From: Candidatus Koribacter versatilis Ellin345
GTDB lineage: Bacteria > Acidobacteriota > Terriglobia > Terriglobales > Acidobacteriaceae
Reading direction: 5' to 3'
Assembly (NCBI RefSeq): GCF_000014005.1
Contig: NC_008009.1
Coordinates: forward strand, 2,604,001 to 2,668,000
DNA: 64,000 bases
This document shows positions 39,322 to 48,512 of the stretch, in pieces. A model generated the notes under the pieces. The model searched no databases, had not been told where the DNA came from, and worked only from the letters and a program-made list of their open reading frames with translations. Position 1 is the first letter of the stretch, and every line of letters starts with the position of its first letter. A program made the position numbers and the translations under genes.

Positions 39322-40197
39322 ATGAATCCCATCTTCCCGCATCTCGCCTGGTACGACATCTCCGACCCCGCTTCGCCTGAGCTTGACGAGCTGGCCCGCC
39401 GCTTTCATCTGCATGAACTGCAAATTGAGGATTGCCGGCATCGTCCGCAACGGCCCAAAGCCGAGGAGCATGACCACTACATCTTTACCGTGCTGAAGCA
39501 CATTCATCCGCACGATGAGCTGACCTTTGACGATGTGGACGTCTTCCTGGGCAAGGATTTCCTGATCACCGTGCGTAACGAGGACGCGCCTTTCTTCGAA
39601 CACGTTCGCGCGCGGGCGGAGCAGGAGAAGGTGGACCGGCTCGACCGGCTGTTCTACTTCATCGTGGACCGCGTTGTAGACGGCTACCAGCCGGAGCTCG
39701 ACAAGCTGGACGACCAAATCTCGGAGATTGAAGACGTCGTTCTCGATCACCCTTCGCCCGAGATACTGTCGAACATCTTCTCGTTGAAGCGAAACCTGGT
39801 TGAGTTCCGCCGCGTGGCCAGCGGAATGCGCGAAGTGGTTCTGGCGCTCACGCGCCGCGAGAAAGGTCTGCTCGGCGACGATCTCGACCCCTACTTCCGC
39901 GATATCTACGACCACATCATCCGCACCGTGGACATGGTCGAAACCTACCGCGACCTGCTCTCCGGCGCGCTCGACATCTACCTCTCCGCCGTCGCCAACC
40001 GCACCAACGAAGTGATGAAGGTGCTGACGATCTGGGGCACGATCGCGCTGCCGCTGGTGATTATCACCGGCTTCTTCGGCATGAACTTGAAGCTGCCGTG
40101 GCAGAACGATCCGCATGGAACGTGGTACGCGGTCGCGCTGATGGCGATCTCGACGGTGGGGATTCTGATCTATTTCAAAATGAAGAAGTGGTTCTGA
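39322..40197 (+). CDS. CorA-like magnesium/divalent cation transporter
   Basis: A 291-residue protein with a large cytoplasmic part and two C-terminal transmembrane helices. The selectivity motif GMN appears in TGFFGMNLKLP; TIWGTIALPLVIITG and WYAVALMAISTVGILIYFKM are the membrane segments. Long helices (LDRLFYFIVDRVVDGYQPEL, LDDQISEIEDVV) form the funnel stalk. It belongs to the CorA/MIT family. The next gene begins 27 bases later. Confidence 0.93.
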   Translation: MNPIFPHLAWYDISDPASPELDELARRFHLHELQIEDCRHRPQRPKAEEHDHYIFTVLKHIHPHDELTFDDVDVFLGKDFLITVRNEDAPFFEHVRARAEQEKVDRLDRLFYFIVDRVVDGYQPELDKLDDQISEIEDVVLDHPSPEILSNIFSLKRNLVEFRRVASGMREVVLALTRREKGLLGDDLDPYFRDIYDHIIRTVDMVETYRDLLSGALDIYLSAVANRTNEVMKVLTIWGTIALPLVIITGFFGMNLKLPWQNDPHGTWYAVALMAISTVGILIYFKMKKWF

Positions 40198-40223
40198 AGT
40201 GTGCGGTTGATAGAATTAACGAC

Positions 40224-40889
40224 GTGCGCGCAGCGAAAGCCATCGCCGCCATCAGCCTCGGCCTCTCCGCTCTGTACCTCGTAGAGTTGCTCGTTTTTTA
40301 TCGCAACGATTACCTTGCTTTCCCGTGGGAGGCATCCCCAACTGCTGTCCTCCGTGGGATGCCCTTTCTCCCGCTTGTTGCTCTAGCCGCGGCCGTGGTT
40401 GCCCTGTGCGTATGGAAGGCGAATTCACACGGTCGCGCCAAGAGTCGGACGCCAATCTGGGCGCTGGCGTGGTCAGTTCTGGCGGTGCTTTCGTTGGCGC
40501 CGTGCGGTTTTGTTTTCTCGCATCAAGGAGCGGTACACACCCAGATGAGTGCTGTCGCCTCGGTGCGAACTCTGAGCGTCGCGTTGCGCGAATACGCCAA
40601 AGCACATCCCTCGGAAGGCTATCCGTCGAGTATCTCTCAACTCACTCAGCCGACAGACGCTCCTTGGCAGATTGATCCCGTTCTCGGTGCAGGGATAAAG
40701 AGCGCCTATCGCTTCGCGTACGCGGCAAACTCAGGGGCTGTCGGCAAGCGCACCCGATATACGATCAGTGCCGAACCACTTCATCCAAAAAGTCCGTACA
40801 GCAATCGCTTTTTCTTCACGGACGAGTCCGGTGTGATCCGTATGGAGAAGGACAAAAAGGCCACGGCTGACAGCGCGGCGCTGCAATAG
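40224..40889 (+). CDS. Membrane protein with C-terminal pilin-like domain
   Basis: A 221-residue protein with a GTG start. Three hydrophobic segments fill the first 110 residues (AISLGLSALYLVELLVFY; FLPLVALAAAVVALCVW; WALAWSVLAVLSLAPCGFVF). After them SAVASVRTLSVALREYAK, SSISQLTQ, DPVLGAGIKSAYRFAYAA, RYTISAEPL and FFFTDESGVIRMEK closely follow the globular part of acidobacterial type IV pilins. The usual prepilin leader and single long helix are absent. It is not clear whether it is assembled, or processed. Confidence 0.72.
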   Translation: MRAAKAIAAISLGLSALYLVELLVFYRNDYLAFPWEASPTAVLRGMPFLPLVALAAAVVALCVWKANSHGRAKSRTPIWALAWSVLAVLSLAPCGFVFSHQGAVHTQMSAVASVRTLSVALREYAKAHPSEGYPSSISQLTQPTDAPWQIDPVLGAGIKSAYRFAYAANSGAVGKRTRYTISAEPLHPKSPYSNRFFFTDESGVIRMEKDKKATADSAALQ

Positions 40890-40892
40890 AAG

Positions 40893-41789
40893 TTACTTTC
40901 TCCGATACACAAAGTCATACCCCACCTGCCAGGTCTTCCCTTCATCGTTCGAGGTCTCGAGAAACTGCCGCACGCTGCCGTCCGGCTGATCGAAGAACGT
41001 GAGTCTCGACATCACCCGCTGGCCCTGCGCGTTGGTGAAGGCGGAGGTGTAGAGCATGCGCTTGTTGTCGTAGTGTCCCTCGTAGAACTGGCGGGTCGGC
41101 CCTTCGTCCACCCAGTACTGTTCCCACTGTTTGGAGGTCGCGTCGTATTTGTTGAAGCTCTTCCCGATGGGGCCGAGCCATCCGGTCCAGTTCTCATAGA
41201 TCACGCAATCGTGGATGATTTTCTGCACGCTGCTCTCGCCAACCTGGTATCCCTGCTGACGATCGAACACATTCCATTCGCCGACCCAGAAATCAAACTG
41301 GCGAAACTCCGGATGACTAGGGTCGTCGCAGGGACTGCTGTTGTAGTCAATCTTCTGCAGTGCGGCGCCGAAGCGAGGGTCGCTTTTAACGGAAGCGAAG
41401 CGCTCCTCCGATTCAATTAGCTTTGGGAAGGCGAAGCCGTTGCCGGCCATGGACTCCAGCGTTTTCAGGGCGTCTTCGTGATGTCCGGCGGCCGCGGCAT
41501 TTGCCGCCAGGTGCACCCAGACCGTTGGGATGGGATATTTAAGTTCTGCCGCGTGTCGAAAGGCGTCCTGCGCCTGCGCGTATTCCTTGGTTTCTTCAAG
41601 GCCGCGTCCCATCCGATACCATGCCTGCGCATCGTTCGGATCGGATTTGGCCTTCGAGCCGTAGAGAGCAATCACCTGCGGCCAATCCGACTTTGCAAAT
41701 GCCTGGTCGGCAGCGCTCTGCGTTGCATCCCCCGCCACCGCAAACGCCACGCACCATAGAAGCATCCATGCAACTAATATCCACCGCAT
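40893..41789 (-). CDS. Exported TPR protein with C-terminal DUF1579-like domain
   Basis: A 298-residue exported protein; signal peptide MRWILVAWMLLWCVAFAVAG. Residues 25-135 are TPR-like (DQAFAKSDWPQVIALYGSKA, DPNDAQAWYRMGRGLEETKE, YAQAQDAFRHAAELKYPIPT). The C-terminal half opens RQFDFWVGEWNVFD, then GESSVQKIIHDCVIYENWTG and SFNKYDATSKQWEQYWVDE, a DUF1579-like lipocalin-type pattern. It is convergent with the pilin-domain gene, three bases away. Function unknown; likely periplasmic. Confidence 0.78.
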   Translation of the reverse strand: MRWILVAWMLLWCVAFAVAGDATQSAADQAFAKSDWPQVIALYGSKAKSDPNDAQAWYRMGRGLEETKEYAQAQDAFRHAAELKYPIPTVWVHLAANAAAAGHHEDALKTLESMAGNGFAFPKLIESEERFASVKSDPRFGAALQKIDYNSSPCDDPSHPEFRQFDFWVGEWNVFDRQQGYQVGESSVQKIIHDCVIYENWTGWLGPIGKSFNKYDATSKQWEQYWVDEGPTRQFYEGHYDNKRMLYTSAFTNAQGQRVMSRLTFFDQPDGSVRQFLETSNDEGKTWQVGYDFVYRRK

Positions 41790-41899
41790 AACTCACCTCG
41801 CTTTGAGTCGCGCAACATCATGCAACAGCGGAGCGTGACCTGTATCACTGACCATCCCGGGATTCGGTCTTATCGTTCTATCCGAGACACATATTCCGC

Positions 41900-42382
41900 A
41901 TGCGCATCTTTGCAATCCTCGGCATCGCTGTTGTCGCAATCGTTCTCTCTTCGTGCGAACACAAGCGGTCCAACGATCCATGGTCGGGTGCCTCCAGTGC
42001 CGTACGGGTTGACGTGAATACCGGAGAACAACCGGTGCGGCCCGAAGAAACCCTCGTAATGACAGCAACCGTCAGCGGATACTCCGGCCTCCAGAAAGGC
42101 ACCTGGCGCATTGAGGAGACGCAGCAAACCTCGCACGACGCTTGTGCCTTCGATATCCGCACCACGCGAAACGTCCCCGTGACCGACTGCCCATTCGGCT
42201 ACATCCTTTTCGATCCGCATTCGTCTTCGAAATCGGCTACTTTTCACGCTTCCAAGTTCCCCGGCACCTTCCATGTGACCTACGTCCTCGAGATGATTGG
42301 CACCGGACGGTTCGATCGCAGTGTGCGTACCTCGGGGACCGCAGCTGTCACCGTCTCCGACGCGATCGCCGTCTCCGAATAG
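41900..42382 (+). CDS. Hypothetical lipoprotein
   Basis: A 160-residue protein whose N-terminus AILGIAVVAIVLSSCEHK contains a lipobox (LSSC, lipid on Cys19). The rest is beta-rich with a helix-poor pattern, ending TAAVTVSDAIAVSE. No known domain. It ends 20 bases before the coiled-coil gene and may share its transcript with the SET gene. Confidence 0.65.
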   Translation: MRIFAILGIAVVAIVLSSCEHKRSNDPWSGASSAVRVDVNTGEQPVRPEETLVMTATVSGYSGLQKGTWRIEETQQTSHDACAFDIRTTRNVPVTDCPFGYILFDPHSSSKSATFHASKFPGTFHVTYVLEMIGTGRFDRSVRTSGTAAVTVSDAIAVSE

Positions 42383-42402
42383 ATTTCGCTATACTGCTCC
42401 TC

Positions 42403-42627
42403 ATGCCCTGCGAGGAACTCGAAAAACTTCGGACGAACATCCGGAAGCTGCAAGCGCAGATGAAGGAAATCCGCCAGACGTCGAGGTCGGCAGCTACCGG
42501 CGATCGTCGCGACACGACGCGTCATCACCACGTTGACTCCGCGGATCATCTGAAACGCCGCATCGCGCGCGCCGCCGCGGTTATCGAGCATCACGTCGCC
42601 AAGCATGGCTGCACCGTCCCCGAATAG
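42403..42627 (+). CDS. Small coiled-coil hypothetical protein
   Basis: A 74-residue basic protein: EELEKLRTNIRKLQAQMKEI forms a heptad-like helix, followed by a His/Arg-rich linker (TTRHHHVDSADHL) and KRRIARAAAVIEHHV. I chose the ATG at 42403 as the first one in the intergenic region. It overlaps the start of the SET-domain gene by 23 bases, so the two are probably translated together. I do not recognise a family. Confidence 0.55.
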   Translation: MPCEELEKLRTNIRKLQAQMKEIRQTSRSAATGDRRDTTRHHHVDSADHLKRRIARAAAVIEHHVAKHGCTVPE

Positions 42628-43081
42628 GTTTCCCTTGAAGAAGAATCCCAAGCGCAACTCGCACTTCGCAATCATCCGCAGCTCCCGCATTCATGCCGCC
42701 GGCGTTTTCTCAACCCAGGCGATCAAAAAGGGCACGCTCATCCTCGAATACGACGGTCCGCGCCTTTCCAAAGAAGCGGCCGACATCGTCTATGAAAACC
42801 GAAAAGATACCTATCTCTTCGGCATTGGGGACGGAACGCAGGTAATTGATGGCCATTCCATGGCTATGTTCGTTAACCACTCGTGCGATCCGAACTGCGA
42901 AACCGCGGAATACGACGACCAGATCTGGATTCAGGCCATGCGCGACATCGAGCCCGGCGAAGAGCTCGTGTACGACTACTATCTTTACGATGGCGAGGAA
43001 GAAGCGCCCTGCTACTGCGGAGCAAAGACCTGTCGCGGAACGATGTACGGAGTGAGCCCCTCGAGCCAGAAGAAGAAGTAG
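42605..43081 (+). CDS. SET-domain protein (predicted protein-lysine methyltransferase)
   Basis: A 158-residue single-domain SET protein. Sites: HAAGVFSTQAIKKGTLILEY (SET-N), MFVNHSCDPNCETAEYDD (residues 89-106, the NHSCDPN SAM and active-site knot), GEELVYDYYLYDG with the catalytic Tyr, and a post-SET zinc site CYCGAKTC (Cys136, Cys138, Cys143, with Cys94). It transfers methyl from SAM to lysines. It is compact and complete, with a lysine-rich start and end. Bacterial SET enzymes are known mainly from pathogens; here the target is unknown. Confidence 0.88.
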   Translation: MAAPSPNRFPLKKNPKRNSHFAIIRSSRIHAAGVFSTQAIKKGTLILEYDGPRLSKEAADIVYENRKDTYLFGIGDGTQVIDGHSMAMFVNHSCDPNCETAEYDDQIWIQAMRDIEPGEELVYDYYLYDGEEEAPCYCGAKTCRGTMYGVSPSSQKKK

Positions 43082-43197
43082 TCTCGGGGGTTATTCCCTA
43101 TTCGCGCCAATTAGCACTCTTAAGTGCCATTTTGTACTTTCAAAACTCCGGTCTTCAAAGGTAAATTCAGGCAGCTACTCTGAAATTGGGAGTCCTG

Positions 43198-45642
43198 ATG
43201 TCGATCCCCTTTGTGCGCCGTTGCGTCCTCTTTTTCTGCCTTGTAAGCTCCACCCTCTTCGCGCAATTTGCCCCGAATGCCCACCCGATTTACCAGGCCT
43301 TGCGCACCGGCGGGTTCGGGCAGGAAGCCTATTCCGTCCAGAACCTGCTGCTGAAGCGCGGTGGTGCGACGCTGAAGCTCGATGGCAAAATATGGCTGCT
43401 TGGCCCTGTGAATAACAAACATATCGGCTTGGCCTTCACCGGCACCGGCATACTCTCGGTAACGCCGCCGACGCCCTCCGAGCAACGCCAACTTCGCCTT
43501 TTCTCACGCGATGTCGAGTTCGTAGAGCATTTCGACGAGATGATGCTCTTCTTCACCGACAATACCTACGACGAAGTCAAAGCCGCCGGACAGCCCGACA
43601 GTTCTCCCGCGCCGGCTGGAGTTCTAAGCGACGCCCGCAAACGGCTCCGCGACTCGCTGCGTTACAACCTTTACGGGCGTCTCCAGCAAGACGTGATGGC
43701 ACAGCAGCCCGGCGGGCTGTTCTTCGCGATGATCAAGGGCAAGCACTACAGCGGCAAGATGCTGTTTGTAGTCGATCCGCATGGCGTGCCGTCGATCGAT
43801 CCGCTGGAAGCGCCGCCACTGGACGTAGCTCCCGAAGAAGTGGCCGTCACCGTCTACGACGAAATGCACGGCGGCGTCTGGACCGCCTACTACCTTCCGC
43901 AGGAGTACATGGACCACACTGCGAAGGGCACGCAGAAGAACGACACGTTTTTCATTGAGCACCAGGACATCGACGCCACGATGGAGAAGAGTGGCAAGCT
44001 CGATGGCGTGGTGAAGACCACGATCATTTCCAACAACGATGAACTGAACGTCGTGCGCTTTGAACTTTTCACTACCTTGCGAGTTTCGAAGGTCGTTGAC
44101 TCAAGTGGCAACGCCATGCACTTCATGCAGGAGGACAAGGAACACGACGCGCAGTTCTATGTCGTCTTGCCGCACGCGTTGAAGATGAACGAGAAGTTCG
44201 ACATCGTTACCACCTACAGCGGCAAGGACGCGATCCGCAACGAAGGCGGCGACAACTACTATCCCCTCGCCCGCGATAACTGGTATCCCAACAAGCCGTT
44301 TGGCGAATACGAAACCTACGACATGAAATTCCACATCCCCAAGGGGATGACCATGGTTGCCACCGGCATACCAGTGAGCAGCGGCGAAGAAAACGGCTGG
44401 GCTGTCTCGGTGTGGAAGAGCGCGGTGCCGCAGGCGGTGGCGGGGTTCAACTTCGGCCGATTCAAGAAGGACCAGGCTCAGCTCAAGACGCGCAACAATT
44501 TCCAGATTGAGTCTTACACCAACATCAACCCGCCCGACATTGTGCAGGCGATCCAACATGCTGCCGAGCCCGGCATGTCACTGGATGGTTCCCACGGTTC
44601 CGCGGCTACACTCGGCACAATGGACACCCGCTCGTTCGGGCCCAAGGCGCTTGCCGAGGCTGAGATGGCCACGGATCTGTATTGGCAGTACTTCGGACCC
44701 ATTCCGTATCAGCGGCTTGCGATGACCCAGCAGACGGCCAGCAACTACGGACAGGCGTGGCCCGGGCTGGTCTACCTGCCCATCACCTACTTCTTCGACA
44801 CCACGGTCCGACATCAGCTCGGTATGAGCGAGGCCAAGGGATACTTCCGCATCGTCGCCTCGCATGAGGTGGCGCACCAGTGGTGGGGACACGCCGTCGG
44901 CTTTAAGTCGTATCGCGATCAGTGGATGAGCGAGGGCTTCGCGGAGTGCTCGGCTTCGATCTACACTCAGATGGTCAATAAAAAGCCCGATGAGTTCCGC
45001 AAATTCTGGTCGGATGAACACGAGCTACTCGTGCAGAAGAACAAGGAAGGCGTGCGGCCGATCGACGTCGGCCCGGTCACGCTCGGATATCGTCTGCTGA
45101 ATGGCCGCACCGGCTACGACGTGCCGCGGCGCCTGATCTATCCGAAGGGCGCCTACATCCTGCACATGGTCCGCATGATGATGTGGAACTCGAAAAGTGG
45201 CGACGAACTGTTCCAGAAGATGATGACCGACTTCGTGCAGACCCATTACAACAACGTGGCTTCCACTGAAGACTTCAAGACGGCGGTTGAGAAGTACATG
45301 ACGCAGGGTATGGACGTGGACGGCAACCACACCATGGATTGGTTCTTCAACGAATACGTCTACGGAACGGCGCTGCCGGCCTATAGCTTCGAGTCTTCCT
45401 TTGTGGATGGACCGAATGGCACGACGCTGCTGAAGTTCAAACTGACGCAGTCAAAGGTGGACGATGCGTTCGACATGATTGTTCCGGTTTACATCGAGTT
45501 GCCGAATGGCCATGTGCCGAGGCTGGGCTCCATCGGCGTTCGTGGAAACAACAGCGTTGAACAAACGGTGAATCTCGGGCCGCTGAAAGAACGGCCCAAA
45601 CGCGCGCTCATTAATTGGAACTACGACGTATTGTCGGAATAG
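43198..45642 (+). CDS. M1-like metallopeptidase, exported
   Basis: An 814-residue protein. I chose ATG at 43198 (GGGAG upstream) over a TTG at 43186. Signal peptide: CVLFFCLVSSTLFAQ. The gluzincin site is SHEVAHQWWGH (His556, Glu557, His560) with Glu579 in SEGFAE, the M1 spacing of 18 residues. A GAMEN exopeptidase motif is missing; the equivalent stretch reads QTASNYGQAWPGLVYLP. N-terminal half is long and beta-rich. The variant active-site cleft suggests a different specificity from aminopeptidase N. Predicted periplasmic. Confidence 0.9.
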   Translation: MSIPFVRRCVLFFCLVSSTLFAQFAPNAHPIYQALRTGGFGQEAYSVQNLLLKRGGATLKLDGKIWLLGPVNNKHIGLAFTGTGILSVTPPTPSEQRQLRLFSRDVEFVEHFDEMMLFFTDNTYDEVKAAGQPDSSPAPAGVLSDARKRLRDSLRYNLYGRLQQDVMAQQPGGLFFAMIKGKHYSGKMLFVVDPHGVPSIDPLEAPPLDVAPEEVAVTVYDEMHGGVWTAYYLPQEYMDHTAKGTQKNDTFFIEHQDIDATMEKSGKLDGVVKTTIISNNDELNVVRFELFTTLRVSKVVDSSGNAMHFMQEDKEHDAQFYVVLPHALKMNEKFDIVTTYSGKDAIRNEGGDNYYPLARDNWYPNKPFGEYETYDMKFHIPKGMTMVATGIPVSSGEENGWAVSVWKSAVPQAVAGFNFGRFKKDQAQLKTRNNFQIESYTNINPPDIVQAIQHAAEPGMSLDGSHGSAATLGTMDTRSFGPKALAEAEMATDLYWQYFGPIPYQRLAMTQQTASNYGQAWPGLVYLPITYFFDTTVRHQLGMSEAKGYFRIVASHEVAHQWWGHAVGFKSYRDQWMSEGFAECSASIYTQMVNKKPDEFRKFWSDEHELLVQKNKEGVRPIDVGPVTLGYRLLNGRTGYDVPRRLIYPKGAYILHMVRMMMWNSKSGDELFQKMMTDFVQTHYNNVASTEDFKTAVEKYMTQGMDVDGNHTMDWFFNEYVYGTALPAYSFESSFVDGPNGTTLLKFKLTQSKVDDAFDMIVPVYIELPNGHVPRLGSIGVRGNNSVEQTVNLGPLKERPKRALINWNYDVLSE

Positions 45643-45667
45643 CTGTAGAGAGTGAGGTCTGAAGCCG

Positions 45668-45937
45668 CTACCGGTCCGGCCGATGTCGGTCGATAGCGGC
45701 TTCGATCTTTTCTGGCTCGAAACCGATCAACACATCCTCTTCGCCTTCGCCGATCACTAGCGTAGGCGTCGACTGGCTCCGATACTTACGCACCAGCGTG
45801 AACACCGCAATCTTGTCAACGCTCACGTCGTACTCTTCGAATTCCAAATTGCGCTCGCGCAGCCAATCTTTCAGCCATCCACAGGGCGGACAGTCAGGGC
45901 GCGTGAACAACGTGATCCTCGGTTGCAACATAGACAA
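45668..45937 (-). CDS. Glutaredoxin-like protein
   Basis: An 89-residue thioredoxin-fold protein with ITLFTRPDCPPCGWLKDWLR (CPPC redox site), then YDVSVDKI and STPTLVIGEGEEDVLIGF with the cis-Pro TP. The pattern matches NrdH-type or bacterial glutaredoxin-like proteins. It begins seven bases after the aldo/keto reductase on the same strand. As the organism makes bacillithiol, the partner thiol may be bacillithiol; that is inference. Confidence 0.85.
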   Translation of the reverse strand: MSMLQPRITLFTRPDCPPCGWLKDWLRERNLEFEEYDVSVDKIAVFTLVRKYRSQSTPTLVIGEGEEDVLIGFEPEKIEAAIDRHRPDR

Positions 45938-45944
45938 TTCGATG

Positions 45945-46895
45945 TCAGTAAGCGCTGGCTCGGTTCAACTCTTCAATCGATGCTTCACCTAATTTTAGTT
46001 GCGTGGAAGCAATGATCTCGCGCAATTGCTCTTGGGTTGTCGCGCTTGCGATCGGCGCTGTAATGCTGGGGCGAGCCATGAGCCATGCCAGTGCAACCTG
46101 CGCCTGCGTCGCGTGATGCTCTTTCGCGACTCTCTCCAGCGACGCCAGAATGCGGGTGCCGCGCTCAGTGAAGTACTTGCTCACCATTCCTCCGCGCGCT
46201 GCGCCTGCTGTCTCTTCTTTCGATTTGTATTTACCGGTGAGAAATCCCGCGGCCAGCGAGAAATACGGAATCACGCCGAGTCCGTGCTTTACCACAGTTG
46301 GCTCGAGGTTCTTCTCGTAATCTTCACGATCGTGCAGGTTGTAATTCGGTTGCAGGCTGACGTATTCGGGAAACCCGTGCCGGCCGCTGGCCGCCAGCGA
46401 TTCCTCGATCCGCGCCGCCGTAAAGTTCGAACAACCGATGTGGCGTACCTTCCCCTGCTTAACGAGATCGGCGTATGCGCCAAGAGTTTCTTCCACCGGC
46501 GTATCGGGATCGTCGCGATGAGATTGATAGAGGTCAATACGCTCGGTCTGCAGGCGGCGCAACGATTCCTCTACTTCTTCGAGGATGTACCTGCGCGACA
46601 GTCCCTTCTTCCCTTCTCCCATCGGCGACGCGACCTTCGTGGCGAGCACGACCTTATTGCGTTTGCGGCTGCGCTTGAACCATTTACCCAGGATCGTCTC
46701 GGACTCGCCACCGGCATGGCCCGCAACCCATATCGAATAGGAATCGGCGGTGTCAATCAGGTTCAATCCGGAATCAACAAACTCATCCAACAGGCGGAAG
46801 GACATGGCCTCGTCGGCCGTCCATCCGAATACGTTGCCACCTAACGCCAGCGGTGCGACCAACAGATCGGATTTCCCAAGCTTCCTCGATTGCAA
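45945..46895 (-). CDS. Aldo/keto reductase
   Basis: A 316-residue TIM-barrel NADPH oxidoreductase with a TTG start after GAGGTGAGC. It has SRKLGKSDLLVAPLALGGNV, NLIDTADSYS (Asp and Tyr of the catalytic tetrad), ATKVASPMG (Lys), DLYQSHRDD (His), IGCSNFTAARIEESL, and AWLMARPSITAPIASATTQE. It likely reduces aldehydes or ketones. It is transcribed towards the glutaredoxin-like gene. Confidence 0.9.
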   Translation of the reverse strand: MQSRKLGKSDLLVAPLALGGNVFGWTADEAMSFRLLDEFVDSGLNLIDTADSYSIWVAGHAGGESETILGKWFKRSRKRNKVVLATKVASPMGEGKKGLSRRYILEEVEESLRRLQTERIDLYQSHRDDPDTPVEETLGAYADLVKQGKVRHIGCSNFTAARIEESLAASGRHGFPEYVSLQPNYNLHDREDYEKNLEPTVVKHGLGVIPYFSLAAGFLTGKYKSKEETAGAARGGMVSKYFTERGTRILASLERVAKEHHATQAQVALAWLMARPSITAPIASATTQEQLREIIASTQLKLGEASIEELNRASAY

Positions 46896-46971
46896 AAGCT
46901 CACCTCGTACAAATTTGATGAAGACGCTCTTCGAAAGTAGCAGGAACAGTACGCGACTTCAGTGACGCGGC

Positions 46972-48396
46972 TCAGTGCACCGGGGGAACGTACGCCATGT
47001 GGCGTGCGAACCACCAGCACAGGAAGAACACGATCGGGACGTGAACCGCCATCTGAAGCATGCCGTAGCCCACGAGATCGCGAGCCTTCAGTCGCAGGAT
47101 TCCGAGCAGCGGCAGCATCCAGAACGGATTCACAAGATTCGGCAGCGCCTCAGCGGCGTTGTAGATCTGCACCACCCATCCCAGATGCACCTGGTGCTGG
47201 TTCGCTGCCTGCATGATGTACGGCGCTTCGATCACCCACTTGCTGCCGCCGGAAGGCACGAACACGCCGAGGATCGCCGAATACAGCGCCACCAGCAGCG
47301 GATAGGTGCCGTGGGTCGTCGCCCGCACGAAAAGGTCCGCCAGCCAGGTCGAAATACCGGTGCCGACGATCATCCCGAAAATCACGGCGTAGAAAGGAAA
47401 CTGGATCAGCACGCCGCCGGTCGCTGGGACACTCTCTGACACGGCGCGTACAAAATTGCGCGGCCGCCAATGTAAAAGCAATCCGACAGTCAGGAAAATC
47501 AGGTTGTAGGTGTTCAGATCGAGCGCCGTCAGCGCGCCTTGCGGCGAAGTGCGGAAGACATCCACGACATACCACAGCAACAACGCTGCAACCAGGACGG
47601 ACAACACCGGACTGTACTCCAGCCATTCACCCGGACGCGTGCGCTCAGTTATTATCGGTCTGAGGACCGCCGTCCCTTTACCTTCGAAACCATCGTACGG
47701 CCCGCGTGCATTCGCTTCAGATGGCGCCGAAGTATAAGCAACGATCACCGAGACCACGATCAGCACCACGGCCATCACGAGGTTCTGCCACAAGAACAGC
47801 GTTTGTCGCAACGGTATCAGGCCGCTGATCGCGAGCAAACCCGGCGGGATCGCCGACTTCGTAGCCATCATCATCGCTGCCGACGATGACAATCCCAGCG
47901 CCCACACCGCTCCCAGTCCGAGATACGCCGCGGCGCCAGCGGCGCGGTAATCCATGCCCTTCACCCGCCGCGACATCTCGCGCACCAGCAACCCGCTGAA
48001 GATCAAGCTCAGGCCCCAGGAAATAAGCGAAGTCAGCATCGAGAACAACGCGACCATCGCGACAGCGTTTCGGCCGTTCGTCGGCAGGCCTGCAAGGAAG
48101 CGAATTAGGCGAGTAACGATTGGTGTGGTCGCCACGACGTGTCCGCCAATGATGATCATCACCATCTGCATGGTGAATGGAACCAGGATCCAGAAAGCCT
48201 TGCCGCCCTGGACGGCCAGCTTTGCTGGAGATTCATGCAGCGCAATGCCCGCGACGAATACAACCAGGATGCCGAGTAGCGCGAAGACCAACGGGTCAGG
48301 AAACCAACGCTCGCTCCACGATGCAAGTGCGAGGCCGATTCGTGCCATTGTGCCTTCCGCGGCGCGGCTACCAGGGTTGTTGGGATCTGGGCTCAA
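46972..48396 (-). CDS. Short-chain fatty acid transporter (AtoE family)
   Basis: A 474-residue membrane protein with a dozen hydrophobic segments. It begins (from the inner ATG) MARIGLALASWSERWFPDPL, typical of AtoE. Other blocks: PFTMQMVMIIIGGHVVATTP, GRNAVAMVALFSMLTSLISW, GLGAVWALGLSSSAAMM, FYAVIFGMIVGTGISTWL, FVPSGGSKWVIEAPYIM. It imports short-chain fatty acids such as acetoacetate or butyrate. A TTG at 48396 and an ATG at 48348 both have fair ribosome-binding sites. No thiolase or CoA-transferase genes are nearby. Confidence 0.9.
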   Translation of the reverse strand: MSPDPNNPGSRAAEGTMARIGLALASWSERWFPDPLVFALLGILVVFVAGIALHESPAKLAVQGGKAFWILVPFTMQMVMIIIGGHVVATTPIVTRLIRFLAGLPTNGRNAVAMVALFSMLTSLISWGLSLIFSGLLVREMSRRVKGMDYRAAGAAAYLGLGAVWALGLSSSAAMMMATKSAIPPGLLAISGLIPLRQTLFLWQNLVMAVVLIVVSVIVAYTSAPSEANARGPYDGFEGKGTAVLRPIITERTRPGEWLEYSPVLSVLVAALLLWYVVDVFRTSPQGALTALDLNTYNLIFLTVGLLLHWRPRNFVRAVSESVPATGGVLIQFPFYAVIFGMIVGTGISTWLADLFVRATTHGTYPLLVALYSAILGVFVPSGGSKWVIEAPYIMQAANQHQVHLGWVVQIYNAAEALPNLVNPFWMLPLLGILRLKARDLVGYGMLQMAVHVPIVFFLCWWFARHMAYVPPVH

Positions 48397-48512
48397 TTAA
48401 GTCTCCGCAAACGGGACAGCGTAAGTCGCGTTCCCATACGAGTCAACAATCTCTTGCCCGGTCACCGTAGAGAGCGCAAAATGGTTCCATTCCCAGCTAC
48501 ACTGTCGGCACC

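Noticed and set aside
43111-43119. TTAGCACTC, identical to the left half of the CIRCE heat-shock operator
   Set aside because: The matching right half (GAGTGCTAA nine bases on) is absent; the following bases only form a small hairpin.
48398-48480. CPVCGDLIEP fragment encoded on the minus strand before the AtoE gene
   Set aside because: Only 23 codons, no start codon and a stop directly upstream.
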